Source: Rhodospirillaceae bacterium (GTDB taxonomy: Bacteria > Pseudomonadota > Alphaproteobacteria > UBA828). From it: 64,000 nucleotides of DNA. This document shows, in pieces, positions 43,826-52,570 of the stretch; position 1 is the first letter of the stretch, and the number at the start of each line of letters is the position of its first letter. The stretch lies in the NCBI GenBank assembly GCA_002728135.1, contig PBVE01000018.1:1-64000 (forward strand). Direction: 5' to 3'. The translations under genes and the position numbers were made by a program. The notes under the pieces are model-generated. The model saw only the letters and a program-made list of their open reading frames with translations. It searched no databases and was not told the origin of the DNA.

Positions 43826-45895
43826 CTATGAACTCTGTTCACATATCAAACTTCCTCTAGTATTTCTAAAGGCTTCTGATCCCGGGTCTACAACAATAGT
43901 CGTAAAGGACGATTCAATTATAGAAGGCCCTACGACACGGACATTATCTTTCATGTCCTCAAATCTATAAACATTTGAATCAACGAGTCCAACACTTCCA
44001 AAAAAAGCTTTCCTGTTATCTTCAACTTTATTACCTGAAATAGTTTCCATAACTTTAAGATTGGTATTCTCTCTAAGTTTACAGCTGACATTAGCTCTCC
44101 ACCCGACAATCTCAACCTCAGAGGTTTCGTCAGAGATAGCAAAAACTTCTTTATGTGTTCTATGAAAATCTTTTCTTAGTTTTTCTACATCTGCTTGTGT
44201 TTCAATTTTTCCTTGATGAAGAGGAACTTCTATTTCCCAAATTTGATGAGGATATCTAGCTTCTGCAGTATATTCTATTGTATGTTCAAGAGAGTCAGCA
44301 CCTGGCCCATCCAAGAATTTAATACACCTAGACTCAAGATCAGATAAAATTTCATTAACTGAATTAAACGAGAAATCATCTGTATGGCAATAAAGTGTTG
44401 CACTAAACTCTGCTCTTAAGTCAGACATTAATGCACCAGCAGCAGATAATGTTGCTGCAGTATCAGGAATAATAACTTGTTTGCAGCCAAGTCTAGCTCC
44501 TATAGCCACCATATTTAATCCTGCAGCACCCCCCCCACCGATTAAAACAGCACCTCTTGGATCAATACCTTGATTGACAGTAATATCTTCAATTGCATGG
44601 ACCATATTCTCAGTTGCGACTGTCAATATTGCAAAAGCTGATTCATGCAAGTCAAGTCCAAGTTTATCACCAACATAATTTTGAATGGCATCTTCTGCAG
44701 CAACCTTATCAAGAGTCATTGCCCCGCCGAGGAAATAGTCAGGATCTATCCAACCTAAAACAACTGCAGCATCTGTTACTGTGGGTTCTTTCCCTCCCTT
44801 ACCATAACTTACTGGGCCAGGTACTGCACCAGCACTTTGTGGCCCAACATGGAGAAGACCTCCCTCATCTACCCAAGCAATACTGCCGCCACCAGCACCA
44901 ATACTTTTAACATCGACAGCAGGAAACCCAGTCATATGCCCCCTATACTGCTGCCCAATCCATGTTTCCCTTGTCCAGGGAATTCTACCTCCACGAACAA
45001 GACTCACGTCAAAGGTTGTCCCCCCAGTATCTGCTATGATAGCTGTATCAATGCCTGAGTCAGTATTTGAATAATGTCGTCCTGCTACAGGAGCCATTGC
45101 TGGGCCTGAATTTATTGAATGGATGGGTGACCCTGCCATGTCCTCAGCATCCATTGCCCCCCCTTGGGTAGTGACAACAAGTACTCTACCTAAAAAACCA
45201 GCTTCATGTAGATGAGTAGAAAGACCTCCCAAATAGTCTTCCATTAAAGGCTTTAGTGATGCATCAATAACTGTTGATGAAGCTCTTCTATATTCTCTTA
45301 GGGAAGGGTTTATAAGATGTGAAAGTGTAAATGGGATACCTGGTAAATGTTCAAGTAATAATTCACCTATACGATTCTCGTGAATAGGATTAACTATGGA
45401 CCAAAGTAAACAAACTCCAACAGCCTCAACTTTTTCTTCTTTTAATTCTTTTATCTGTTCTATCAGCTTTGATTCATCTAAATTCTCTATTACTTTTCCA
45501 TCATAACGAATACGTTCGCTTACTTCATAAGTAAGATGACGTGGAACGTAAGGTTTAGGAAAAGTCACACTAAAATCAAAAGGTTCTATTCGTCCACCTT
45601 CCCTAAACACTAATATGTCTGGATGGCCCATAGTGGTAAAAAAAGCAGTCTTTGCAGTATTCTCCGTAACTATAGCGTTAATAGCGCGTGTCGTGCCGTG
45701 AATAAGAAGATCTCCACCTCCCAAGAACTCCTTACGAGATTTATTATAATCTTCTGCCGCTAAAGTAAGTGTATCTAAAACACCCTTTACGGGATTCTCT
45801 GGTGTGGTAGCAGACTTGTATAATCTAACATCGCCCAAATCATCTTCAACTACAAGGTCAGTAAATGTTCCGCCTGTATCAACTGCAAATCTCAT
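43826..45895 (-). CDS. hyuA: Hydantoinase A / oxoprolinase family subunit (HyuA, pair 2)
   Basis: A 689-aa ASKHA-fold ATP-binding subunit. Signatures: FAVDTGGTFTDLVVED at residues 3-18, HGTTRAINAIVTENTAK, NSGPAMAPVAGRHY, IADTGGTTFDVSLVRGG and GAGGGSIAWVDEGGLL with GPQSAGAVPGPVSYG. It is preceded by an AT-rich promoter region shared with hisI, which is also on the minus strand. The pair forms a two-gene unit converging on the MDR/isochorismatase group. Confidence 0.91.
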   Translation of the reverse strand: MRFAVDTGGTFTDLVVEDDLGDVRLYKSATTPENPVKGVLDTLTLAAEDYNKSRKEFLGGGDLLIHGTTRAINAIVTENTAKTAFFTTMGHPDILVFREGGRIEPFDFSVTFPKPYVPRHLTYEVSERIRYDGKVIENLDESKLIEQIKELKEEKVEAVGVCLLWSIVNPIHENRIGELLLEHLPGIPFTLSHLINPSLREYRRASSTVIDASLKPLMEDYLGGLSTHLHEAGFLGRVLVVTTQGGAMDAEDMAGSPIHSINSGPAMAPVAGRHYSNTDSGIDTAIIADTGGTTFDVSLVRGGRIPWTRETWIGQQYRGHMTGFPAVDVKSIGAGGGSIAWVDEGGLLHVGPQSAGAVPGPVSYGKGGKEPTVTDAAVVLGWIDPDYFLGGAMTLDKVAAEDAIQNYVGDKLGLDLHESAFAILTVATENMVHAIEDITVNQGIDPRGAVLIGGGGAAGLNMVAIGARLGCKQVIIPDTAATLSAAGALMSDLRAEFSATLYCHTDDFSFNSVNEILSDLESRCIKFLDGPGADSLEHTIEYTAEARYPHQIWEIEVPLHQGKIETQADVEKLRKDFHRTHKEVFAISDETSEVEIVGWRANVSCKLRENTNLKVMETISGNKVEDNRKAFFGSVGLVDSNVYRFEDMKDNVRVVGPSIIESSFTTIVVDPGSEAFRNTRGSLICEQSS

Positions 45896-45993
45896 AATTT
45901 AACCCCACCTAAACTTCATAAATCATTTAAAAAATAAGCTATCGTATTTAATAAAAATCGCCAAGTTTTTGATTCAAAGAGATAAACTAAATA

Positions 45994-46395
45994 CTATTTT
46001 ATCCTGTTAATTGAAGGTTCTATAAAAACATTCAATTTTCCACTTGAAGACAAGGATTGAAAAAAACAAGAAATTCGATTTGTATGACAAGCAGGACCAG
46101 TTTGATCAACCAATAAAAGTATACTGTCATTATCACAATCAACTCTGAATTCGATTAATTTTTGTGTATGACCAGAAGTCTCACCTTTTTTCCATAATTT
46201 ATTACGTGAACGAGACCAATAACAGACTTGCTTTTCATGAATTGTTGATCGTATAGAGTCAGCATTCATCCATGCTAGCATCAAAATTTCACGTGTATCA
46301 AACTGTTGTGCAATAGCAGGTATTAATCCACTTTCATTAAACTTGAGATAATTAATCATCTCATCAACAGCCTCGACTGTGAATTTATCTATCAT
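45994..46395 (-). CDS. hisI: Phosphoribosyl-AMP cyclohydrolase
   Basis: The third step of histidine synthesis, opening the purine ring of phosphoribosyl-AMP. The 133-residue monofunctional form is usual in alphaproteobacteria. Signatures: ILMLAWMNADSIR, YWSRSRNKLWKKGETSGH and the metal region DCDNDSILLLVDQTGPACHT. The Cys/His/Asp zinc and magnesium ligands are all present. No other his gene is here, so the pathway is scattered. It is the only clear anabolic gene in the right-hand island. Confidence 0.95.
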   Translation of the reverse strand: MIDKFTVEAVDEMINYLKFNESGLIPAIAQQFDTREILMLAWMNADSIRSTIHEKQVCYWSRSRNKLWKKGETSGHTQKLIEFRVDCDNDSILLLVDQTGPACHTNRISCFFQSLSSSGKLNVFIEPSINRIK

Positions 46396-46574
46396 TATAT
46401 TTTTCCCTTAAACGACGAACAGTTTTCAATAACAATAATTGATCAAATAATGTATTCACAGTCTATAAATTAAATTTGGTAAAATACTTAAAACAATTAT
46501 ATAGCTATTTTGAATAGAAGTTAGACTAACCATGCAAAAAAATCATATCGCCCACAACATAGATTGGTAAAGAA

Positions 46575-47447
46575 ATGAGCGGAAATTCTGCATTATGGGG
46601 AGCTGGATCCGCGGTTGCGTGGGGCATTGGAGACTTCAGTGCAAGATTCTCTAGCGAAAGAACCGGTGTCGCAGTTACTACCTTCTGGATGATGTTTTCT
46701 GGTCTTTGTTTTACCCTCTTGTATATGGCCTTAGATGGTATCCCGATACACTGGACTCTAGATAGATTATGGTTTCTAGTTATAGCAGGAATAGGGATAA
46801 CTTCAGCGACTGGTATTTTTTACGCTGCACTCACACGAGGTCCAGTTTCAATAGCTTCCCCGATAGTAGCGTCATACCCTGCGATAGCACTTCCAATTTC
46901 TATAGTAACAGGAGCTAGACCAGGCTTATGGGAATGGGTTGCGATGATAATAACACTTATTGGTGTTTGGATAGCCACACAAAACAAAAAAATTACCAAT
47001 GATGAAGATAAATATACAAAAAAATATATTGGTCAAACATCTCTACTGGCATTATCAGCAGCTACTATTTTTGCTTTTGCTATTTCTAGCTTGGACATAG
47101 CCATAGAGTCATATGGCCCGACAACATCTCTTTTAGGAGTTAGGGTTATTGGAATAATTTGTTTTATAGGATGGTTTTTTTATCAAAGGCAATTACCGAC
47201 AGCAAAATTCAGCTCATGGTGGCTTTTGGCTCTAGTAGGACTCCTTGATACAATCGGTCATCTATTTTTATATATTGGTTTAGATTCTGAACATGGTGAA
47301 TATGCAATAGTGGCTAGTGCTGCATATACAATTATAACAGTTATACTAGCTAGGTTTTTTTTAAATGAGAGTATATCAAAAACTCAATTGATCGGCATTT
47401 TATTGGTTGTTGGAGGTATTGCTTCCTTAACAGTTCTTCCATCTTAA
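46575..47447 (+). CDS. EamA/DMT-family transporter, second copy
   Basis: An inner-membrane transporter of 290 aa with ten helices, two EamA repeats (GPVSIASPIVASYPAIALPI in the first, EYAIVASAAYTIITVILARFFLNE in the second). The enoyl-CoA hydratase follows after about 29 bp. A 12-codon frame (46532-46570) just upstream is possibly a leader peptide but may be chance. Substrate unknown. Confidence 0.85.
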   Translation: MSGNSALWGAGSAVAWGIGDFSARFSSERTGVAVTTFWMMFSGLCFTLLYMALDGIPIHWTLDRLWFLVIAGIGITSATGIFYAALTRGPVSIASPIVASYPAIALPISIVTGARPGLWEWVAMIITLIGVWIATQNKKITNDEDKYTKKYIGQTSLLALSAATIFAFAISSLDIAIESYGPTTSLLGVRVIGIICFIGWFFYQRQLPTAKFSSWWLLALVGLLDTIGHLFLYIGLDSEHGEYAIVASAAYTIITVILARFFLNESISKTQLIGILLVVGGIASLTVLPS

Positions 47448-47476
47448 TCATGTAAATTTATGGGGGATTGTCAGTT

Positions 47477-48229
47477 ATGACAGAAATTTACGAAGAAAAT
47501 ATTGATGGTATTGTGGTGATAAAATTAAACCGGCCCTCAAAACGTAACGCCTTAAATTATCCCATGAGCGAACTACTAGAGAAAGCCTTTTTAAGACTTA
47601 ACTTAGATTCAAAATGTAAAGCGATTGTGCTTACTGGAATGGGAGATATAGCATTCTGTGCTGGCATGGATTTATCTACCCTGAAAGATTTTGATAAAGA
47701 TTCAGCTGTAGAATGGATAAAAAAACTAAAAACTCTATATGAATCTATAAGATCTTTTAATAAACCCTGTATAGGTGCAATCAACGGAACTGCTGCAGGT
47801 GCTGGTTATCATTTAGCTCTTCTGTGTGATTTAAGGATAGGGTGCAAAGAGTCTAAAATGAGTCAGCCAGAAATAAATGTCGGCCTTCCTAGTCTACTTG
47901 GCCCACAACTTATGTTCCCAACCTTAGGTTTAGCAAAAACCACCGAATTAGCATATACTGGTCGCTCTATGTTATACAAAGAATTGTTAGAAGTTGGACT
48001 AATCTCTGAACTTACACAACAAAATAATTTAATTAACCAAGCAATAAAAATGGCCAATGATTTGGCCAAAAAAGAGGCAATAGCCTTTAATTACACTAAA
48101 CAACGCATTCGTGAAATTACACAACCAGATTTTGATAAAGTATTTGAACAAGCCGAGAAAATTCAAGCTGAAGCATTTTCAACTGGAAAGCCTCAAGAAA
48201 CAATTAAATCAAAACTTAATCTTGAATAA
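47477..48229 (+). CDS. Enoyl-CoA hydratase/isomerase family protein
   Basis: A crotonase-fold enzyme of 250 aa. Oxyanion-hole segments are AFCAGMDLS and GTAAGAGYHLALLCD. The catalytic-Glu region is SKMSQPEINVGLPSLLG. The start is ATG 47477, nine bases after GGGGGA; a TTG at 47468 is less likely. It is in line with the DMT transporter and ends next to the convergent acyl-CoA synthetase. Acyl specificity is not visible. Confidence 0.88.
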   Translation: MTEIYEENIDGIVVIKLNRPSKRNALNYPMSELLEKAFLRLNLDSKCKAIVLTGMGDIAFCAGMDLSTLKDFDKDSAVEWIKKLKTLYESIRSFNKPCIGAINGTAAGAGYHLALLCDLRIGCKESKMSQPEINVGLPSLLGPQLMFPTLGLAKTTELAYTGRSMLYKELLEVGLISELTQQNNLINQAIKMANDLAKKEAIAFNYTKQRIREITQPDFDKVFEQAEKIQAEAFSTGKPQETIKSKLNLE

Positions 48230-48230
48230 T

Positions 48231-50324
48231 TTATTCTTCTAATGAAATTATTGCATCAACCGCGTAACAATGATTATTTGAAATAATAAGGGGGTTAATC
48301 TCAAGTTCTTTTATTCTTGAAACATCCCTAACAAGATCACTTATCAAAAAAAGCACTTCGATAATTAAATTATAATCTATTGGATCATTTCCCCGATACC
48401 CTTCAAAGATTTTGGATAAACCATTACTTTTGATAGATTTGTATATATCCTTTTTGGAAAAAGGAGGAATTAACAAGCCTTTTTTATTTATAAATTCTAC
48501 CATCGTTCCTCCATAACCGAATGCTATTACAGGTCCCAGTGATGGATCTCGTTTCATACCAATAAATAATTCAATACCTTTACTTGCCATTTTCTCAACG
48601 AGGAAGCCATCATACTTAGCATCTGGAAAATCATTATATATTTTTTCACTCATGTTCTCGCATAGACGGACTATCTCATCATCAGAAACAACACCTAAAC
48701 TGACTCCTCCTATATCAGATTTATGTTGAATATCTTGAGACGAAATTTTTACCGCAACTGGGTAACCAATTTTATTTGCGATAACAATTGCATCATCTAT
48801 ATTTTTTGCATGATCAAAAGGCAGCAAAGTTAATCCTATAGAACGAAGTATCTGTTTAGACTGATATTCAGACAATATGCCGCCAGACTTTTTTATATAA
48901 TTTAGGATATTTTTATATTTTGACTTTCTGTTAACAGTTTCTAAAGAATTATTATTATCTGTGTTTCCTATAAGTAATGAAGCAGCACTTGCTGCAGAGT
49001 TAGGTGTTTCATAAACTGGGATACCCGCCTCTCGGATAGAAATTCGATCGGAATTATTTCCTCCAAACCATCCACATATCATAGGTTTATCTATTTGTTT
49101 ACTAATTGAAATAATTTGACTTTTAATAATATCTGCATGTTGTCTAATTACGCCTGGAAAGGGCATTACTATATCAACATTTTTATCAGCAGCAACAAGC
49201 TGTAACTGTTTACTAATTATTTCAGGATTAGTTAACCATTGTAAGGTAACATCAATTGGATTTTGTGAGGATGCAAATGGTGGCAAGGTTTTTTTTAAGG
49301 CTTCTTCTGTATTTGAATTAAACTTACTAAGCCTTAACCCAGCTGTATCTAGAGCGTCAGAACATAAAACCCCTATGCCCCCAGAATTAGTTAATACACC
49401 TACCTTGTTACCTAAGGGTATTTTCTTGCAGAGGGCAAATAATTCTAATCCGATAAATAACTCCTCTATACTCTCTACCACAATAGCACCCCATTGGCGC
49501 AGTGCCGCAACATTTACCTCCCAGTCCCCAACTATTGAAGCTGTATGTGATGCAGCCACTGAACTAGAAATTTCACTTTTGCCCCCTTTAAGAATTATTA
49601 TTGGAACATTTCGAGATCTCGCATGCTGAATAGATTGTTTCAAACGTTCGGGATTTTTAACAGATTCAACATAAGCACCGATTACTGAGATATCTTCTGA
49701 CATAGCAACATGTTCAATAATGTCTGATAATCCGACATCAATTTCGTTACCAAGACTAACTAAATAACCAATTCCAATCCCTCTATTAATACACTCACGT
49801 GCAACTATTCCACCCATAACACCACTATGACCAACAAAACCAATAGGCCCAGGTGATCTCTCTTTTTGACCTAACTCAGAGCTAAAATATGCAACCATTG
49901 GGTGATGAAAATTTGCCACTCCTTGACTATTGGGTCCACATACAATTGTATCAGACATTGCTATTTGTATTTGAAGTTTTTCCTGCATTTTAACTCCAAC
50001 ATCATTAGCCTCAGCAAAACCACTTGAATAAATTGTAACTGCAGGAATACCTATTTTTTGGCAAGCTTCTAAAGTTTCACAAACTTTATTTGCAGATACG
50101 GCTATAATGGCCATATCTGGCAATATGTCTAAATCACCTAGACTGGCATGACACTTTATGCCAGCTACCTCTTCTCTATTAGGATTTATTGGAATTATAT
50201 GACCTGGAAAACTATAGTTCTTAAGATATTGAATAGCTCTGCCACCAGGTTTTTGGGTGTTATGACTTGCCCCAATGACAGCTACAGATCTTGGCTCTAA
50301 AAGCGGTTTTAGGTTCATAGACAT
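48231..50324 (-). CDS. NDP-forming acyl-CoA synthetase (acetate-CoA ligase family)
   Basis: A single-chain (697 aa) enzyme making an acyl-CoA and ADP or GDP from acid, CoA and nucleotide triphosphate, or the reverse. Domains in order: CoA-binding Rossmann fold (about 7-130), succinyl-CoA-synthetase-like ligase domains with ASSVAASHTASIVGD (phosphohistidine region) at about 255-275, and a C-terminal ATP-grasp domain with VAVKISSQDIQHKSDIGGV and GYGGTMVEF. An AT-rich, weakly ribosome-bound start. It is followed upstream by a RidA gene 27 bp away on the same strand. Typical acids are acetate, propionate or pimelate; here the local catabolism suggests the product acids of the island. Confidence 0.87.
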   Translation of the reverse strand: MSMNLKPLLEPRSVAVIGASHNTQKPGGRAIQYLKNYSFPGHIIPINPNREEVAGIKCHASLGDLDILPDMAIIAVSANKVCETLEACQKIGIPAVTIYSSGFAEANDVGVKMQEKLQIQIAMSDTIVCGPNSQGVANFHHPMVAYFSSELGQKERSPGPIGFVGHSGVMGGIVARECINRGIGIGYLVSLGNEIDVGLSDIIEHVAMSEDISVIGAYVESVKNPERLKQSIQHARSRNVPIIILKGGKSEISSSVAASHTASIVGDWEVNVAALRQWGAIVVESIEELFIGLELFALCKKIPLGNKVGVLTNSGGIGVLCSDALDTAGLRLSKFNSNTEEALKKTLPPFASSQNPIDVTLQWLTNPEIISKQLQLVAADKNVDIVMPFPGVIRQHADIIKSQIISISKQIDKPMICGWFGGNNSDRISIREAGIPVYETPNSAASAASLLIGNTDNNNSLETVNRKSKYKNILNYIKKSGGILSEYQSKQILRSIGLTLLPFDHAKNIDDAIVIANKIGYPVAVKISSQDIQHKSDIGGVSLGVVSDDEIVRLCENMSEKIYNDFPDAKYDGFLVEKMASKGIELFIGMKRDPSLGPVIAFGYGGTMVEFINKKGLLIPPFSKKDIYKSIKSNGLSKIFEGYRGNDPIDYNLIIEVLFLISDLVRDVSRIKELEINPLIISNNHCYAVDAIISLEE

Positions 50325-50350
50325 GTGATGAGTCTCATTTTATGAGTCTA

Positions 50351-50731
50351 CTAGTTATGTAATGGTTTCCATGCTGTGGCATCAACTTCAACTTTTGCAT
50401 CGACCATTAGCTGTGCTTTGACTGTTGCACGAGCAGGTGGGTTTCTAGAAAAAAAGCTTTTATACACATCATTAAAACCCTCAAAATCAGCTTCATCCTC
50501 CAACCAACAATTGCATTTTACTATATCGTCCATATGGCACCCTGCTTCATCTAACAAACCTTGAATTCTTTCCATTACAATCAGTGTCTGTGTTTTTATA
50601 TCGCCTTTTACTAACTTTCCGTGTTTATCGAAGGGAACCTGACCGGACACAAATATAAAGTCTCCTGCCCTAACAGCACCAGATAATGGAACACCAGGCA
50701 TTTGTCCAAAGAATGATTTTGTATCTGTCAT
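50351..50731 (-). CDS. RidA/YjgF-family enamine/imine deaminase
   Basis: A 126-residue chorismate-mutase-like trimer subunit, probably hydrolysing reactive enamines and imines from PLP enzymes. Signatures: PLSGAVRAGDFIFVSGQVPFD, MDDIVKCNCWLED and PPARATVKAQLMVDAKVEVDATAW (partly quoted), with R105 in PPARAT as the catalytic Arg. It is in the same direction as the acyl-CoA synthetase. Some members act as specific amidases or aminoacrylate deaminases (RutC), and the pairing with isochorismatases resembles the pyrimidine rut pathway, but the rutA oxygenase is absent. Confidence 0.88.
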   Translation of the reverse strand: MTDTKSFFGQMPGVPLSGAVRAGDFIFVSGQVPFDKHGKLVKGDIKTQTLIVMERIQGLLDEAGCHMDDIVKCNCWLEDEADFEGFNDVYKSFFSRNPPARATVKAQLMVDAKVEVDATAWKPLHN

Positions 50732-50811
50732 TATTTTACTCCATTATATCAATTATATAATAAATGCGTTAACAACTATAATTCATTAGGTCAAGGAGAT
50801 AGGGATTCTTT

Positions 50812-51561
50812 GTGGGTAAACTTATTGGAAAAAAAGCTATTATAACTGGTGCAGCAGGCGGTATAGGACAAGCAATAGCAGAGAAATTCTCCAATGAAGG
50901 AGCTGATGTTGCTTTGCTGGATATGAACATAGACCAAGCAAAGCATAATGCCTCTAAATTAATAGCAGAGGGAAAAATTGCCATTGCCGATCATATTAAC
51001 CTTCTTGAAGAAGATTCTATCAAAGATACTTTTTCACGACTGAAGGAATCATTTGGACTGGCTCATATTTTAGTTAATTCAGCAGCTATAGCAGACGGTG
51101 GTTTATTAGAGGAATTATCTACTGCTCAGTGGGATAAAATGATTGGAGTAAACTTGAGGGGAAGCTTTCTATGTTGCAGAGAAGTTATTCCATCAATGAA
51201 AAGAAATCGATGGGGCAGAATTATTAACATAGCATCTGAAGTAGCTCATCGCGGGCATCCTGGCCTAAGTCACTATGCTGCGTCTAAAGCTGCAGTTATT
51301 GCAATGACAAAATGCTTATCCCTAGAATTAGTTGAGGATAACATTCGTGCTAATGTCTTATCACCGGGCCCAACTGACACCTCAATGATCTCTGGCTTAG
51401 ATGAAGAAACTCTATCAAATCTCTTAACTGACTTAATGCCCATCGGTAGGTTAGCTCAACCCAATGAAATTGCGAGTGCGGCACTTTATTTAGCATCTGA
51501 TGACGCAGATTTTTGTGTTGGCATGACACTCAACATTAACGGTGGCACCCACCGTTTATAA
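50812..51561 (+). CDS. Short-chain dehydrogenase/reductase
   Basis: A Rossmann oxidoreductase of 249 aa with TGAAGGIG (12-19), NSAAIADGG, the catalytic S and Y-K (HYAASKAAVIAMTK) and SPGPTDTSM. The first codon is GTG at 50812 with AGGAGA and AGGG upstream; no ATG fits in frame. It converges on the third isochorismatase. NAD(P) preference and substrate are not visible; hydroxy acids or alcohols of the local pathway are plausible. Confidence 0.87.
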   Translation: MGKLIGKKAIITGAAGGIGQAIAEKFSNEGADVALLDMNIDQAKHNASKLIAEGKIAIADHINLLEEDSIKDTFSRLKESFGLAHILVNSAAIADGGLLEELSTAQWDKMIGVNLRGSFLCCREVIPSMKRNRWGRIINIASEVAHRGHPGLSHYAASKAAVIAMTKCLSLELVEDNIRANVLSPGPTDTSMISGLDEETLSNLLTDLMPIGRLAQPNEIASAALYLASDDADFCVGMTLNINGGTHRL

Positions 51562-51598
51562 TAAATGATTTTGTCGAGAAGATTACAATCTCTAAAAC

Positions 51599-52288
51599 TC
51601 AAATTTTTATATTTAAAATATCACACAATTCTTGTGAGGTCATTACATCTCCGAACTGTTGAATAAATGTCTCTAGAGTTGATCTGTGTTCTTCATCGCT
51701 TAACGCAGCACAACAATCAGAAACAATTATAGTTTTAAAATCTAGCATCATGGAGTCTCTAGCTGTAGACTCACAACATACGTTAGTTTTGGTGCCAGCA
51801 ATTAAAACTGTTTCAATACCAAAGCTTCTAAGTCGACGCTCTAGAGGAGAAGAGCCTGGGGTTAGAGCACTATAACGATTCTTAAATAAAGTAGAGTCCT
51901 CAGGATAAACATCTAAATCATGCCAGAGTTTTTGGCCATCGCCACCCGGTGAAAGTGACTTAATCGTTTGTGCACGTATATCTTCAGACACGAAATAATT
52001 AAAGAAATTTGGCCAATCACTCAATTCATTATGATTATGATTCCCATGAGTAATCCATACAATATGCCCTCCTAATTTTCTAAGTCTTAAAGATAGATAA
52101 TTGATATTTTTAACAATTTCACGACCTTTTGGGACTTCTGCTGGGCTACCAGGCAGGAGAAATGTATTTTGCATATCTATTATGACTAGCGCCGTAGTTC
52201 GAGGTTCTAACCTATCAAACAAATGTAACTTACCTCTTCTGGACATAACTCTGTCTATGATATGCTGTCTTATATTTACATTATGCAT
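51599..52288 (-). CDS. Isochorismatase-family amidohydrolase (RutB / biuret hydrolase-like), third copy
   Basis: A cysteine hydrolase of 229 aa with D38 (VIIDMQNTF), K136 (LFKNRYSAL) and C171 in GTKTNVCCESTARD. The NVCCE-TARD pattern is that of the ureidoacrylate/biuret amidase group, distinct from the TSGC copies at 16537 and 40262. It is last in the minus-strand run tarD-like / hyuA-3 / hyuB-3 / gamma, only 9 bp after the gamma gene. It probably cuts the carbamoyl or amide product made by that HyuAB complex (inference). Confidence 0.86.
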   Translation of the reverse strand: MHNVNIRQHIIDRVMSRRGKLHLFDRLEPRTTALVIIDMQNTFLLPGSPAEVPKGREIVKNINYLSLRLRKLGGHIVWITHGNHNHNELSDWPNFFNYFVSEDIRAQTIKSLSPGGDGQKLWHDLDVYPEDSTLFKNRYSALTPGSSPLERRLRSFGIETVLIAGTKTNVCCESTARDSMMLDFKTIIVSDCCAALSDEEHRSTLETFIQQFGDVMTSQELCDILNIKI

Positions 52289-52297
52289 TAAAATAAA

Positions 52298-52570
52298 TTA
52301 CCCTCTTACTGTATCATTCAAAAATGGATCGCCAGATAAAGCTATCTCAGAATCTAGAAGACTACCACATTCAGGACAGTAAAATTGCCTTAATAAGACA
52401 TCCTTACTTACAGTATATGTTGAGCCGCAGGTTCTCTCCATTGGTTGCTCACTTACAATTGCATAATTCTTCCATATTTCCTCTCTTGAACATAACTGTT
52501 TTTCACAATCAGAGCAGAGGATTGTCCCATTTTGATCAATACTTAGTGTGGCTGAAAATTTAGATGTCAT
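52298..52570 (-). CDS. Acetone-carboxylase gamma-like zinc-ribbon protein
   Basis: A 90-residue protein with two CxxC pairs: LCSDCEKQLC near residue 17-27, and YCPECGSLLDSEIALSGDPF near the end. The second block closely follows what I recall of the acetone carboxylase gamma-subunit family (LREYYCPGCGTLLDVEV type). Known gamma chains are about 165-180 residues, so this is a short form. It overlaps the hyuB-3 stop by 11 bp and precedes the isochorismatase. It marks pair 3 as acetone-carboxylase or acetophenone-carboxylase-like rather than a plain hydantoinase. I infer zinc binding from the Cys pairs. Confidence 0.75.
   Translation of the reverse strand: MTSKFSATLSIDQNGTILCSDCEKQLCSREEIWKNYAIVSEQPMERTCGSTYTVSKDVLLRQFYCPECGSLLDSEIALSGDPFLNDTVRG

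Noticed and set aside
50351-52288. A rut-type pyrimidine pathway (RidA + SDR + RutB-like)
   Set aside because: RutA, RutF and RutD are absent and the genes are on different strands.
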